DNA of 50,146 nt from Sulfurovum sp. (GTDB lineage Bacteria; Campylobacterota; Campylobacteria; Campylobacterales; Sulfurovaceae): NCBI GenBank assembly GCA_027082955.1, contig JALWTA010000033.1, positions 1 to 50,146 on the forward strand, in the 5' to 3' direction. The position numbers and the translations under genes were made by a program. Positions 6,517 through 14,800 of the stretch are shown in pieces; within the stretch, counting starts at the first letter, position 1, and each line of letters opens with the position of its first letter. A model generated the notes under the pieces. That model was not told the origin of the DNA, did not search any database, and saw nothing but the letters and a program-made list of their open reading frames with translations.

Positions 6517-8343
6517 ATGGAAGAGGCGAAGCAACTGTTCAAAAAACTCAAGATCTACTCCCTGCTCGACCTCGCCCTCATCATTCCCCAAAGCTATAAC
6601 GACACCACACTTTCAACAGCGTTGGAGATAGGCAAAACAGTCACACTGGAAGCCAAAGTGATCGACAGTGCAGTACGTAACGGCAAACTGCGTGTCACTT
6701 TTGAACTGCCAAGCTTTCATGGTCGCAGACTCTCTTCGCTTTTTTTTAGAACGACCCCCTACCACTACAAGCTCTTTGAAGTAGGTTCACGTCACTACAT
6801 ACAGGGGAAGCTGGAGGTGTATAACGGCTATCTTCAGATGCCTCAGCCCAGATCGGTCAAAGAGATCGGCAGGGTGACCCCCAAATACAAAACAGTGCTC
6901 AAAGAGAGTGAGATACGCAGTCTCATAGAGGCATACATCACCGAAAAGAACCTCTTTGATGAGGGACTGGACTCCAAAGAGGTGGGGGTGTTGATGCGCC
7001 TGCATTTTCCCAACAGCATTGATGATGTTTACAGCGAGGGTAGTCTAAAGCCAGAAATTGTGCGGGTGCTCAAATTTGTCGAAGCCTATAACCATCTTAA
7101 AAAACTTCGGGGTAAACGTATTGCTTTCCCGGCTATCAGTGCATTGACGGGTGACATCACACCGTTTGTAGAAGGATTGCCTTTTAAGCTAACTGAGCAG
7201 CAGCAGCAGACCATTGCCGACATCAGATCCGATCTTGCCAACAAAGAACGTGCCGCAAAGCGGATGATCGTCGGAGATGTGGGCTCAGGGAAAACAATGG
7301 TGATCCTTGCTGCTGCGATGACAGCCCTACCGCACAAGAGCATTCTCATGGCGCCTACCTCCCTGCTTGCATTGCAGCTCTACGAAGAGGCGTGCAAACA
7401 TCTTCCAAGATCAGTACGTGTGGCACTGTTAATGCAGGGCAAAGAGGAGGGTGATTACCATGATGCCGATTTCATCATCGGTACCCATGCGTTGCTCTAC
7501 AAAGAAGATCTGCCACAGGCAGCCTTGGTGATGGTGGATGAACAGCACCGTTTTGGAACAGTGCAGCGTCAGATGCTTGAAGCGCTTGTCAGCGGCGAAG
7601 GGGAGGAGAAACCTCACTATCTGCAGTTTTCTGCCACACCCATTCCCCGTACACAAGCGATGATGGAGAGTGAGCTGATTGATGTGAGCCTTATCACGAC
7701 CACACCGTTTGATAAAAAAGTGAGTACAAAAGTCATTGGCAAGCCGGAGTTTCCGGTACTTTTGAAGCATATTGAAACCGAGATTTCCGAAAATCATCAA
7801 GTGCTCATTGTTTATCCCCTAGTGGAGGAGAGCAGTGAGATACCTTACCAGTCGCTCGATGAGGGGAGGGCGTTTTGGGAGAAACGTTTTGAAGATGTCT
7901 ATGTCACCCACGGAAAAGACAAGCAAAAAGAGGATGTCTTGCTTGAATTTAGGGAAAAAGGCAATATCCTCTTGGCAACCACTGTCGTAGAGGTGGGTAT
8001 CTCTCTGCCGAGACTGACGCTTATTGTCATTGTCGGTGCCGAACGGTTAGGCTTGGCGACACTTCATCAACTGCGCGGACGGGTAGGGCGAAACGGGCTT
8101 GAGAGCTGGTGCTACCTTTTCAGTAATGTGCCACAGAATGAACGTCTGCAAAAATTTTGCCAGACCACCAACGGCTTTGACATTGCCAAACTCGACCTTA
8201 AGTTCCGCAGCAGCGGTGATATTGTCGACGGTACCATCCAGAGCGGACAGAAGTTTAAGTGGCTTGACATGACGGAAGACGAGGCGGTGATAGCGCAGGC
8301 TAAGACCAGATTGGGAGCATTAAAATTAGGAATTAGGAATTAG
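6517..8343 (+). CDS. recG: ATP-dependent DNA helicase RecG
   Basis: RecG remodels stalled replication forks and branch-migrates Holliday junctions. The protein (608 residues from the ATG at 6517, after AAAAGGAAGAG) has an N-terminal wedge region, then helicase motifs: GDVGSGKT (Walker A), VDEQHRFG (motif II as DEQH), QFSATPIPRT (motif III), and near the end QLRGRVGRNG (motif VI). It is shorter than the ~690-residue E. coli protein, but short RecGs are normal in Campylobacterota. The last codons read into a period-7 array (8325-8345), so the C-terminal few residues are probably recent. A longer frame from 6442 would translate the REP array. Confidence 0.93.
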   Translation: MEEAKQLFKKLKIYSLLDLALIIPQSYNDTTLSTALEIGKTVTLEAKVIDSAVRNGKLRVTFELPSFHGRRLSSLFFRTTPYHYKLFEVGSRHYIQGKLEVYNGYLQMPQPRSVKEIGRVTPKYKTVLKESEIRSLIEAYITEKNLFDEGLDSKEVGVLMRLHFPNSIDDVYSEGSLKPEIVRVLKFVEAYNHLKKLRGKRIAFPAISALTGDITPFVEGLPFKLTEQQQQTIADIRSDLANKERAAKRMIVGDVGSGKTMVILAAAMTALPHKSILMAPTSLLALQLYEEACKHLPRSVRVALLMQGKEEGDYHDADFIIGTHALLYKEDLPQAALVMVDEQHRFGTVQRQMLEALVSGEGEEKPHYLQFSATPIPRTQAMMESELIDVSLITTTPFDKKVSTKVIGKPEFPVLLKHIETEISENHQVLIVYPLVEESSEIPYQSLDEGRAFWEKRFEDVYVTHGKDKQKEDVLLEFREKGNILLATTVVEVGISLPRLTLIVIVGAERLGLATLHQLRGRVGRNGLESWCYLFSNVPQNERLQKFCQTTNGFDIAKLDLKFRSSGDIVDGTIQSGQKFKWLDMTEDEAVIAQAKTRLGALKLGIRN

Positions 8344-8345
8344 GA
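8325..8345. repeat. Period-7 tandem array (3 units) at the recG 3' end
   Basis: Three perfect copies of ATTAGGA overlap the recG stop codon. The related unit GAATGAG appears at 4531. Confidence 0.75.
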
Positions 8346-8360
8346 ATTTCTGCATGCATC

Positions 8361-8389
8361 TTTACATCAATGCATCAGTATGCTATAAT
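8361..8389 (+). promoter_or_regulatory. Promoter of the RelBE-type module
   Basis: TTTACA (8361-8366), 17 bp, TATAAT (8384-8389), 20 bp ahead of the antitoxin ATG. ATGCATC is repeated at 8354 and 8370, around and within the promoter, and could be part of an autoregulatory operator. Confidence 0.65.
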
Positions 8390-8409
8390 GAAAACAAAAA
8401 GGATGACAG

Positions 8410-8634
8410 ATGTCTGTACGTACTACTGTGTCGTTTGATGAGAATACGTTGAAGCTTTTAAAACTCAAAGCAGTTGAAACTTCTCAGTCGGTTTCCAAGA
8501 TTGTGAATGAACTTGTCTTGGATGCATTTAGGGAAGACAATGAAGATCTGAAACTCTTTGAGTCGAGAAAAAATGAAGAGACGATTTCTTTGGAAAATTT
8601 CATGAAAAAGTTAGAGGCAGATGGCAAACTATAG
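8410..8634 (+). CDS. Antitoxin of a RelBE/ParDE-type module
   Basis: A 74-residue protein starting SVRTTVSFDENTLKLLKLKAVE and continuing with a helix-helix pattern, consistent with a ribbon-helix-helix DNA-binding N-terminus; the acidic C-terminal part (ETISLENFMKKLEADGKL) would wrap the toxin. It precedes and overlaps the toxin gene by 14 bp, the usual order for such modules, and has its own promoter. By analogy the antitoxin, with the toxin as co-repressor, represses this promoter. Family assignment beyond a RelB/CopG-like antitoxin is uncertain. Confidence 0.75.
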   Translation: MSVRTTVSFDENTLKLLKLKAVETSQSVSKIVNELVLDAFREDNEDLKLFESRKNEETISLENFMKKLEADGKL

Positions 8635-8881
8635 TATCGAGATTAAAAAATCGGCAGCCAAAGAGATAGAGAAGCTGCCCAAAACAATGATGCTAAGGGT
8701 ACTTAAGAAGATCAAGGGTTTGTCATCAGAGCCGAGACCTGTGGGATGCAAAAAGCTCTCAGGAGATGAAAAATACCGCATCAGAATCGGTAACTACCGC
8801 ATACTTTACAGCATTGAGGATGAGATATTGGTTGTATATGTGGTTAAGGTGGGACATCGCAGAGAAATATATAAAAAGTAA
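8621..8881 (+). CDS. RelE/ParE-family toxin
   Basis: An 86-residue basic protein with the typical RelE/ParE pattern: YSIEIKKSAAKEIEKLPK, then RPVGCKKLSGDEKYRIRIGNYRILYSIED, then VVYVVKVGHRREIYKK. The conserved RIRIGNYRILY strand and the C-terminal basic HRREIY fit RelE-type mRNA interferases, which cleave mRNA in the ribosome A site; ParE-type gyrase poisons share the fold, so the target is not proven. It overlaps the antitoxin gene by 14 bp. The recG and hpf neighbours give no functional hint. Confidence 0.8.
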   Translation: MANYSIEIKKSAAKEIEKLPKTMMLRVLKKIKGLSSEPRPVGCKKLSGDEKYRIRIGNYRILYSIEDEILVVYVVKVGHRREIYKK

Positions 8882-8897
8882 TCTTTAGCTGAACGCT

Positions 8898-8925
8898 CAG
8901 CGCTAAACGCTGAACGCTGTTTTTT
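8898..8925. terminator. Likely terminator between the toxin gene and hpf
   Basis: CAGCG-CTAAA-CGCTG (8898-8912) followed by AACGCTG and six T residues. The related sequence GCTGAACGCT occurs twice here (8888 and 8910), so alternative pairings are possible. It lies between convergent genes and the T run covers the hpf stop codon. Confidence 0.5.
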
Positions 8926-9457
8926 AATAGAGACCAAATTTGCCGTCTGCTCTTTTGTACATAACACGCATGTTACCATCGTAGTCGTTAAAGACGATGA
9001 ACTGGCGTTTTTTTTCTGCCTTGAGTGCATCGATGGCTTCATCGAAATCAAGCGGTTTATGCAGCTCAAGGTCCATAGGGACGATCTCGATGTCGTCGAT
9101 GTCGATGTCGCTGACCGCTTGGGCCTCTTCACCGAGGTCTGCAAAGCTGTTGACTTTGTGGTTTTTGATCTTGTCAGCGTGTCTTCTGAGTGACTTTTTG
9201 ACACGTTCCATACCCAAATCGAGGGCGGCATAGACATCTTTGTCATGCTGTGTGATGACAATGGTGTTTTTGTCTTTGAGGTTGACCAGTATCTCTACAC
9301 TAAAGCCTTTTTTCCCGTTCTTCTCATCGGCTGAAATGACCACATTTCCTGAAATGATATCGAGGTTGTATTTTTTCAGTCCTTCAAGCAGTGCATCCGC
9401 ATACGCTTTGATGGCATCTGTAAGTTCGAAATGTCGTCCGGTAATACTTTTATTCAT
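8924..9457 (-). CDS. hpf: Ribosome hibernation promoting factor, long form
   Basis: A 177-residue long-form HPF. The N-terminal domain (about 1-100) binds in the 30S decoding channel and begins NKSITGRHFELTDAIKAYAD; the C-terminal domain (about 120-177), with FDEAIDALKAEKKRQFIVFNDYDG, dimerises 70S ribosomes into inactive 100S particles. Length and domain order are normal. AAGGAT precedes the ATG. A long inverted repeat (9477-9508) lies 20 bp upstream of the start and may control expression. The gene follows the pilin operon in the same direction at 92 bp distance. Confidence 0.9.
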   Translation of the reverse strand: MNKSITGRHFELTDAIKAYADALLEGLKKYNLDIISGNVVISADEKNGKKGFSVEILVNLKDKNTIVITQHDKDVYAALDLGMERVKKSLRRHADKIKNHKVNSFADLGEEAQAVSDIDIDDIEIVPMDLELHKPLDFDEAIDALKAEKKRQFIVFNDYDGNMRVMYKRADGKFGLY

Positions 9458-9476
9458 GATAGATCCTTAGTGTTGA

Positions 9477-9508
9477 AGTATAAAGGGTCTTTTGTGACTC
9501 TTTATACT
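9477..9508. promoter_or_regulatory. Inverted repeat upstream of hpf
   Basis: AGTATAAAGGGTC (9477-9489) and GACTCTTTATACT (9496-9508) form 13-bp arms with one mismatch around a six-base centre. There is no T run on either strand, so it is not a typical terminator. The repeat contains TATAAA-like -10 material on the minus strand, so it may be an operator over the hpf promoter or a hairpin in the 5' leader. Confidence 0.5.
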
Positions 9509-9549
9509 TAATTGTAACTTAAGAAACTTAATGAGGGGTAAACAGAGTA

Positions 9550-10083
9550 TCAAATTTTTTGAAGCGTACGTCTGTGGTATTTGATTGTATTGTTTGGTGT
9601 ATCGGGATTTTGGTAGCTTACGAAAACGTCCACCAGAATGGCAGCCAATGCATCACTGGCATTCGTATTGTTATAATCTGTTACCAGAAGTGTCGAACTG
9701 TTGATAGCACTGGTGCTGTCATTGAGTTTACGTGTTTCACTGCATGGAAGATTATTGCCTATGTAGTAAATACGTGTTTGAACTTGATAACCTCCATTGC
9801 TTCCACCACCGTTTCCGCTTACCGCTCCACCGGGAATAAGGCCGTTTACGGAACCATCTATATCTTCAATGCAGCTAGGTGTGGTTTGATTTCTGTCATG
9901 GTTGATGACTGCCATAACAGCAAGCTCTGTGTAGCTTCTTGCCAGTAATGCAGCTTGCTCTTCTCTGTATTGTGCAGTAGTTTCCTGTACAGTTTTACCT
10001 GCAAGATTGAATACGAAAGCTGCCAGTGTTGCCATAATAACAATCACAAAAATAGCGGTAACAAGGGAAAATGCATTTCTCAT
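9550..10083 (-). CDS. Prepilin-like protein lacking the +5 glutamate
   Basis: A 177-residue protein with a type III (prepilin peptidase) leader: MRNA then FSLVTAIFVIVIMATLAAFVF as the hydrophobic N-terminal helix. Cleavage would leave F at +1. Position +5 is Thr rather than the Glu usual in major pilins; GspK-type minor pseudopilins also lack this Glu. The rest is a polar domain with a Gly/Asn-rich loop and two Cys. The start at 10083 forms an ATGA overlap with the stop of the preceding gene, which argues against the longer frame from 10107. Last gene of the riboswitch-controlled operon. Confidence 0.75.
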   Translation of the reverse strand: MRNAFSLVTAIFVIVIMATLAAFVFNLAGKTVQETTAQYREEQAALLARSYTELAVMAVINHDRNQTTPSCIEDIDGSVNGLIPGGAVSGNGGGSNGGYQVQTRIYYIGNNLPCSETRKLNDSTSAINSSTLLVTDYNNTNASDALAAILVDVFVSYQNPDTPNNTIKYHRRTLQKI

Positions 10084-11051
10084 AATATAATAGCCTTTTC
10101 TTTGCAAATGGTAACGTTAAAGTCCCCGCCTATGTTTTCCTGAGCACATAGTTTAAATCGGAATGTGTTGCCCGATTCTGCAAATTTGAAGACAGTGACA
10201 TTGGTAATGAGTGTTGCATGACTGCCCACGGTGGAACCGCAGTTAGTGCCGTTGAGCCTTTCTCCCTCCCATGGCTGGTAGTTATAGAAAAGAACAAGGT
10301 CATAGTGCCCGGTACTTGTTCTTCTTTTCGGACAGATTGAGTAAGCGCTCCATGCCAGTTTATAGTGTTCTGAGATCACTTTGTTCGCAACGCCGGATCC
10401 AGGAGTTTTGAAATCAAGCTGTTCATCTCCTGTTCTTCCTACCGCCGAGATACAGCCGGTATTGCCTGATGTTACACCCATGCAACTGGTCACATCATAA
10501 TTGACAACATTGCCAAGTGTATCATCTGTGTAGCGGGAATCACGGAAAAAGATGGCAGGGTATTGTGGACCGCTTAAAGAAACCTGACCATTTGAAAGGC
10601 TTGACATAATGGTATCAGCAAGACTGAGTTTTGAACCGGGTGTGATCACTTTAGACTGGTCAGAAGCGTCAACATCGGCAAATCCGTTCCATGGCGGTCT
10701 GACAGATGCTGTAAAGCCGTCATTATCTGTCCCAATCCATTCAAGCTGTGTATGGTTTTCATCCGAATATTTCGTGGCATCTGTGACACGCACAAAGTCT
10801 GAAAGATTATCTGGGTTTTTTGCAAGTGTTGTTCCTGCTACCCGATAGCTAAGCAGATTGGCTATCTGCTGTGCCGCAAGTTCGGTTTTAAGGTTTGCTT
10901 TGTATGTAGCACGTTGCAAAAGGTAGTTTTTGTACACATTGGCGATGATCTCTGAACCGATGGAAGATACAATACCCAATATTACGATCACAATAACCAC
11001 TTCTATTAACGTAAAAGCATCATGTTTTTTTGTTGTTGAAACGATTTTCAT
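10080..11051 (-). CDS. Prepilin-like protein (GspJ/PilW-like)
   Basis: A 323-residue protein with an 11-residue basic leader (KIVSTTKKHDA) and the classic N-methylation motif FTLIEVVIVIVILG, with Glu at +5. A long polar domain follows, with four or more Cys in the second half (TSCMGVTSGNTGCIS, YSICPKRR, NGTNCG, FKLCAQ) suggesting disulphides. The size and position beside other minor-pilin-like genes fit a GspJ/PilW-type pseudopilin. It starts 3 bp after the preceding gene and overlaps the next by 4 bp. No assembly ATPase, platform protein or secretin is present in this window. Confidence 0.75.
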   Translation of the reverse strand: MKIVSTTKKHDAFTLIEVVIVIVILGIVSSIGSEIIANVYKNYLLQRATYKANLKTELAAQQIANLLSYRVAGTTLAKNPDNLSDFVRVTDATKYSDENHTQLEWIGTDNDGFTASVRPPWNGFADVDASDQSKVITPGSKLSLADTIMSSLSNGQVSLSGPQYPAIFFRDSRYTDDTLGNVVNYDVTSCMGVTSGNTGCISAVGRTGDEQLDFKTPGSGVANKVISEHYKLAWSAYSICPKRRTSTGHYDLVLFYNYQPWEGERLNGTNCGSTVGSHATLITNVTVFKFAESGNTFRFKLCAQENIGGDFNVTICKEKAIIL

Positions 11052-11054
11052 TGT

Positions 11055-11816
11055 CTATGGCCTGTTGGAATAAAATTTTGGTTTTGGTGCGCCGATATTG
11101 CACATAAATGCCGTTAAAACAATCTGTTTATTATTGATTTCGTTGGCAGTATTTGTCGAAGAAAGTGTCACTTTGATCAGTTTGATATTGGTACTGTGTG
11201 CAGTGATGATATGTCTGAACGGATTGGAAAATGTTGTGCTTGTCTGATAGTTTCCTGCAGTGTCCGAAACATTTCTTGGTGTGTCATCACCATAGTAGAC
11301 ATTGGATGTTACATTGATGTCACTGTCAAGATAGTCACCCTGATAGGTGGTATAGTTTTCAGAGTGATATACGCTGACTGTATAGGATTTGTTGTTGAAG
11401 TCATCTACGTCATTGTATACAGTACTATCAGTACTTTCTGCCCCCAGAGACAAGGGGGATGTTGCCGATAAAAAGACAGAATTTGTGGCTAATGCATCTT
11501 TGCAGTATCTGCCGCTTGCACTGGTGACACCTACAGGTTTGTCTGTTGTACAGTTACTAATAGCTGTACTGCCTGTTTGCAATACAGGCGCACCTTTTGA
11601 ACTGTTTGTGTCTGCATTGTCCCATTCTGTTGCCATAATCATATTGATCTGTGTAGCTGCTGCTGCGATCGATTCCTGTTGAAGTGCGATGTAGGTACTT
11701 TTTGATGAACGGTCAATGAGAAGCGGTGCACTCAACATGACAATACCCATAATGGTGATCGCAAAGATCAGTTCGATCATCGCAATAGCGGGACGTATTT
11801 TGGATGGATACACCAT
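11055..11816 (-). CDS. Prepilin-like protein
   Basis: A 253-residue protein with the leader MVYPSKIRPA, then IAMIELIFAITIMGIVML: Ile at +1 and Glu at +5 of a prepilin-type helix. The remainder is polar and Ser/Thr/Asn-rich. The ATG at 11816 gives a normal short leader. A TTG at 11840 with GGGAGAG in front would overlap the stop of the giant upstream gene by 7 bp and is also possible. Part of the operon from 16867 to 9550; likely a minor pilin that works with the large secreted protein. Confidence 0.7.
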   Translation of the reverse strand: MVYPSKIRPAIAMIELIFAITIMGIVMLSAPLLIDRSSKSTYIALQQESIAAAATQINMIMATEWDNADTNSSKGAPVLQTGSTAISNCTTDKPVGVTSASGRYCKDALATNSVFLSATSPLSLGAESTDSTVYNDVDDFNNKSYTVSVYHSENYTTYQGDYLDSDINVTSNVYYGDDTPRNVSDTAGNYQTSTTFSNPFRHIITAHSTNIKLIKVTLSSTNTANEINNKQIVLTAFMCNIGAPKPKFYSNRP

Positions 11817-11833
11817 CTTACAGCATCTTTTGT

Positions 11834-14800
11834 TTACCAATTTACTCTCCCGCTTGATTGTGTGGTAGGTTCAGTCTGTATAACATGACCTGTTTTCCCT
11901 TTCCCTTTCCATCTCAATCCTTGTGTAAGGAAATTGATAGTGAAGTTTCGAATCCCATTGTTCGCCGGATTTGGATCATATTTCAACCATGGGTCAGGGG
12001 TAATGGAGAAGACCGGATGAACAGGTCGCGTACTGCTTATCGGATAGGTAATAGTAATGGTTCCTGTCGTACCATTGTTATCGAATGTGATATTGCTGTT
12101 TGGGGATATTGTCACACCCGGCTGAGGTGTAGAAACACTGATGATCTTCCCGTCACCGTTTGAGGAGAGATGGTCTTTCATGCGGTACCATCCTACTGTT
12201 CCTTGTGTCTCATCAGGGGTCAATGCAAAACCAGGTAGTGTAGAACATGGGACAAAGAGCGTATCGCAGTATGCCATAACCCTGACAGTTGTATTGACTG
12301 TTGCACCATACTCTTGTTTGCCATCTGTACCGTCAGACTCTTTGATTTTTGCAAAATAGAACCACCTGTCTGCATTGATGGAAAGATTGCCGTCTGGCAG
12401 ATAGGTCGTTGTCTGCATAGCATTGATTGCTGTCTGTGATGCTGCATGCAGCATTGTGAAGTTTACATCGATCGGATTGACAGTGCTTGCATACGGTTTT
12501 TGGAAATTATAGTAGAGCTCTATCGGTGCACTTCCATTTAGGTCTACTGTGTTGGTAAAGTTCGATCCTGCAAGAGAAGCATTCATATCGTAATTGGAGG
12601 AAGTATCCATAAGGGAAGTGCCGCCTGTATCTTTAAGAACCTGCTGGAAGAGGACTCTACTGCCATTGCTGTCGGTCAAGTTGCTTTCTGCTGTCGGGAT
12701 CATGTTCCTGTCCATCCAAAGAGAGACATTTTCTGCTGCACAACTGCTTGTGAAGTTGGAGAGTGCTGTTCCGTCTTTGCTTTTAGCTGTAATATTTCCC
12801 TCTAAAGAGACACGCATAGTCAGACTGTCTCCAAGATTATTCATGTATAGCCAGTTTTTCCCATCATCTGGACGAGTGTGGAACGTGATGCTCGAAAGGT
12901 CGTATAAGTAGGGCGTAAACTTGACATTAAGCGGCGCAAAACTGCCTTTTTGCGTCGTACCGTCGATATATGTCAGGAATGAACCTGTCAGACATCCTGT
13001 CTTTTCATAGCCATCAGTGGTGACATCATCGGTTGTATTGCCAAGAAGACAGTCATTACATCCCGGTGCGCTGCTGTTTTTACAGCCACTTTCAAAAATG
13101 GTTTTGTATTGGTTGATGGATGCATTGTCAACTTTGGTCCAGTTCATGTCCCAGATCTCAAAGCGGTATTTCCCTGCATTATTGTGTGTAAACTGATGGA
13201 GGGCTATACCGTCTCCAAAATTAAACTGAAGTGTTTTACTGTTTGTGTCTGCACAGGTTGAAGCATCGTTAAACTGGAGCAGCGCACTGCTGGCAGCGTT
13301 ACTGCCATATTTTGTCGGAAGAGGTGAGACATTGTTGACAGCAGTAAATATGGTACTGTCAGAATAGTACTGGTGTGTTCTTGTGACACCATCATTGTTG
13401 ACTGCTGTGAGATTTGCCTCGTAGGGGTATCCTGCGGCAAGCCGTGTCAAGCTGGTTGCACTTGTATTGCTAACGATCGTTGTGGTAGTCGTTGCATTAC
13501 CGTCTTTGCCTTTATCTTGAAGCGTAACGCGTATAGCTTTTGGGCGGATAGCAAAGTTGTCTCTTGCACAATAAGGTCTTGCAAAATAGTCTCTTAGACA
13601 GGCGTAACATCCTGTTGCCTGAGGATCAAATGGTAGTCGGGGACTTTGGTAATTGTATGGTGACGTACATGCAGCACCACATCTGTTGTGAATATCGGTA
13701 GCCTGGAATGTATCTTTATATACTTGTGCAAAGTAGGCATTGTCACTTTTTGCGTGGTAACTCGGTGAGGTGATAATGGTACCGTTTGCATCGGCAAGTA
13801 TCCACATACGGAAGGTCGTACTGCGTATAGCATAGGTGTTTGTAAGATCTGTCGGATCATTAACGGTAATACGCTTGACATTATTTGTGAAGTAATTGAA
13901 TCTTCCCGGCATTGCAATAATTGATGGTTCAGCATTGCTGCATTTGAAGTAGGATGCATTGTCATCGAATGCGTCAATATTGATCATCTCAACATCGACG
14001 GTCACACCATCCGCAGGAGCAGGTACGGTATATTCTCCATTACTGTCGGTTGTGTAGGATGCAACGGAATAGTCAAAATCTTTTCCTGCCACACGCGTTG
14101 GAAGAGAGTAGTGTTTTGTCGGGTTGGCTGGTACGTTATTCTGCGTGAACGGTTTTTCTATATTGAAGCGGTACCATGTCGGTGTATATGTCGGATTTTG
14201 AGGACACCGTTTGACATTGAGGAATTGCCAGAAGTCTCCGGAACCGTAGTTCAGCGTCACATTGACATCGACATCAAAACTTCCTTTTGCCGCCTGATCG
14301 TCATTGGCCTGGAAATAGAATTTGGTATAGTAGGTTTCATTGGGACTGATGGTACCTCCCACATCTACCGTTCTGCCTTTACCTATGGTGATTACAGGGT
14401 TAAGCGGTGTACTTGACTTGGCATAATTGGTTTTAATGAGGGTATTGGCATTGGGGTAGGTGTAGAAGCCTTTGTCCGGGTTCATGATGGCAGTGACATT
14501 CCCATCCGTCGGTTTCAGGTGAAGCCCTACAGCGACTTTTTGAGGGTCGATATCTCCGGTAATATCCCAAATGGCGACAGTGAAGCTTATCTCATCATCT
14601 TTGGAGATATTTTGTATATCGTATTGTCTGTTATTAGACGGCAGCAGGAATTCATTGCGCTTCAGAACATAGTCATAACAGACATTTGGCTGGTAAAGTT
14701 GTGTGGCAAAACCAAACATGGAAAGGAAGATACGGTCATCATAGGAGTAGAGTTTGATATTGGTGGATGTTTGATTGTTCTGTATGACATTGCTTGTGTC

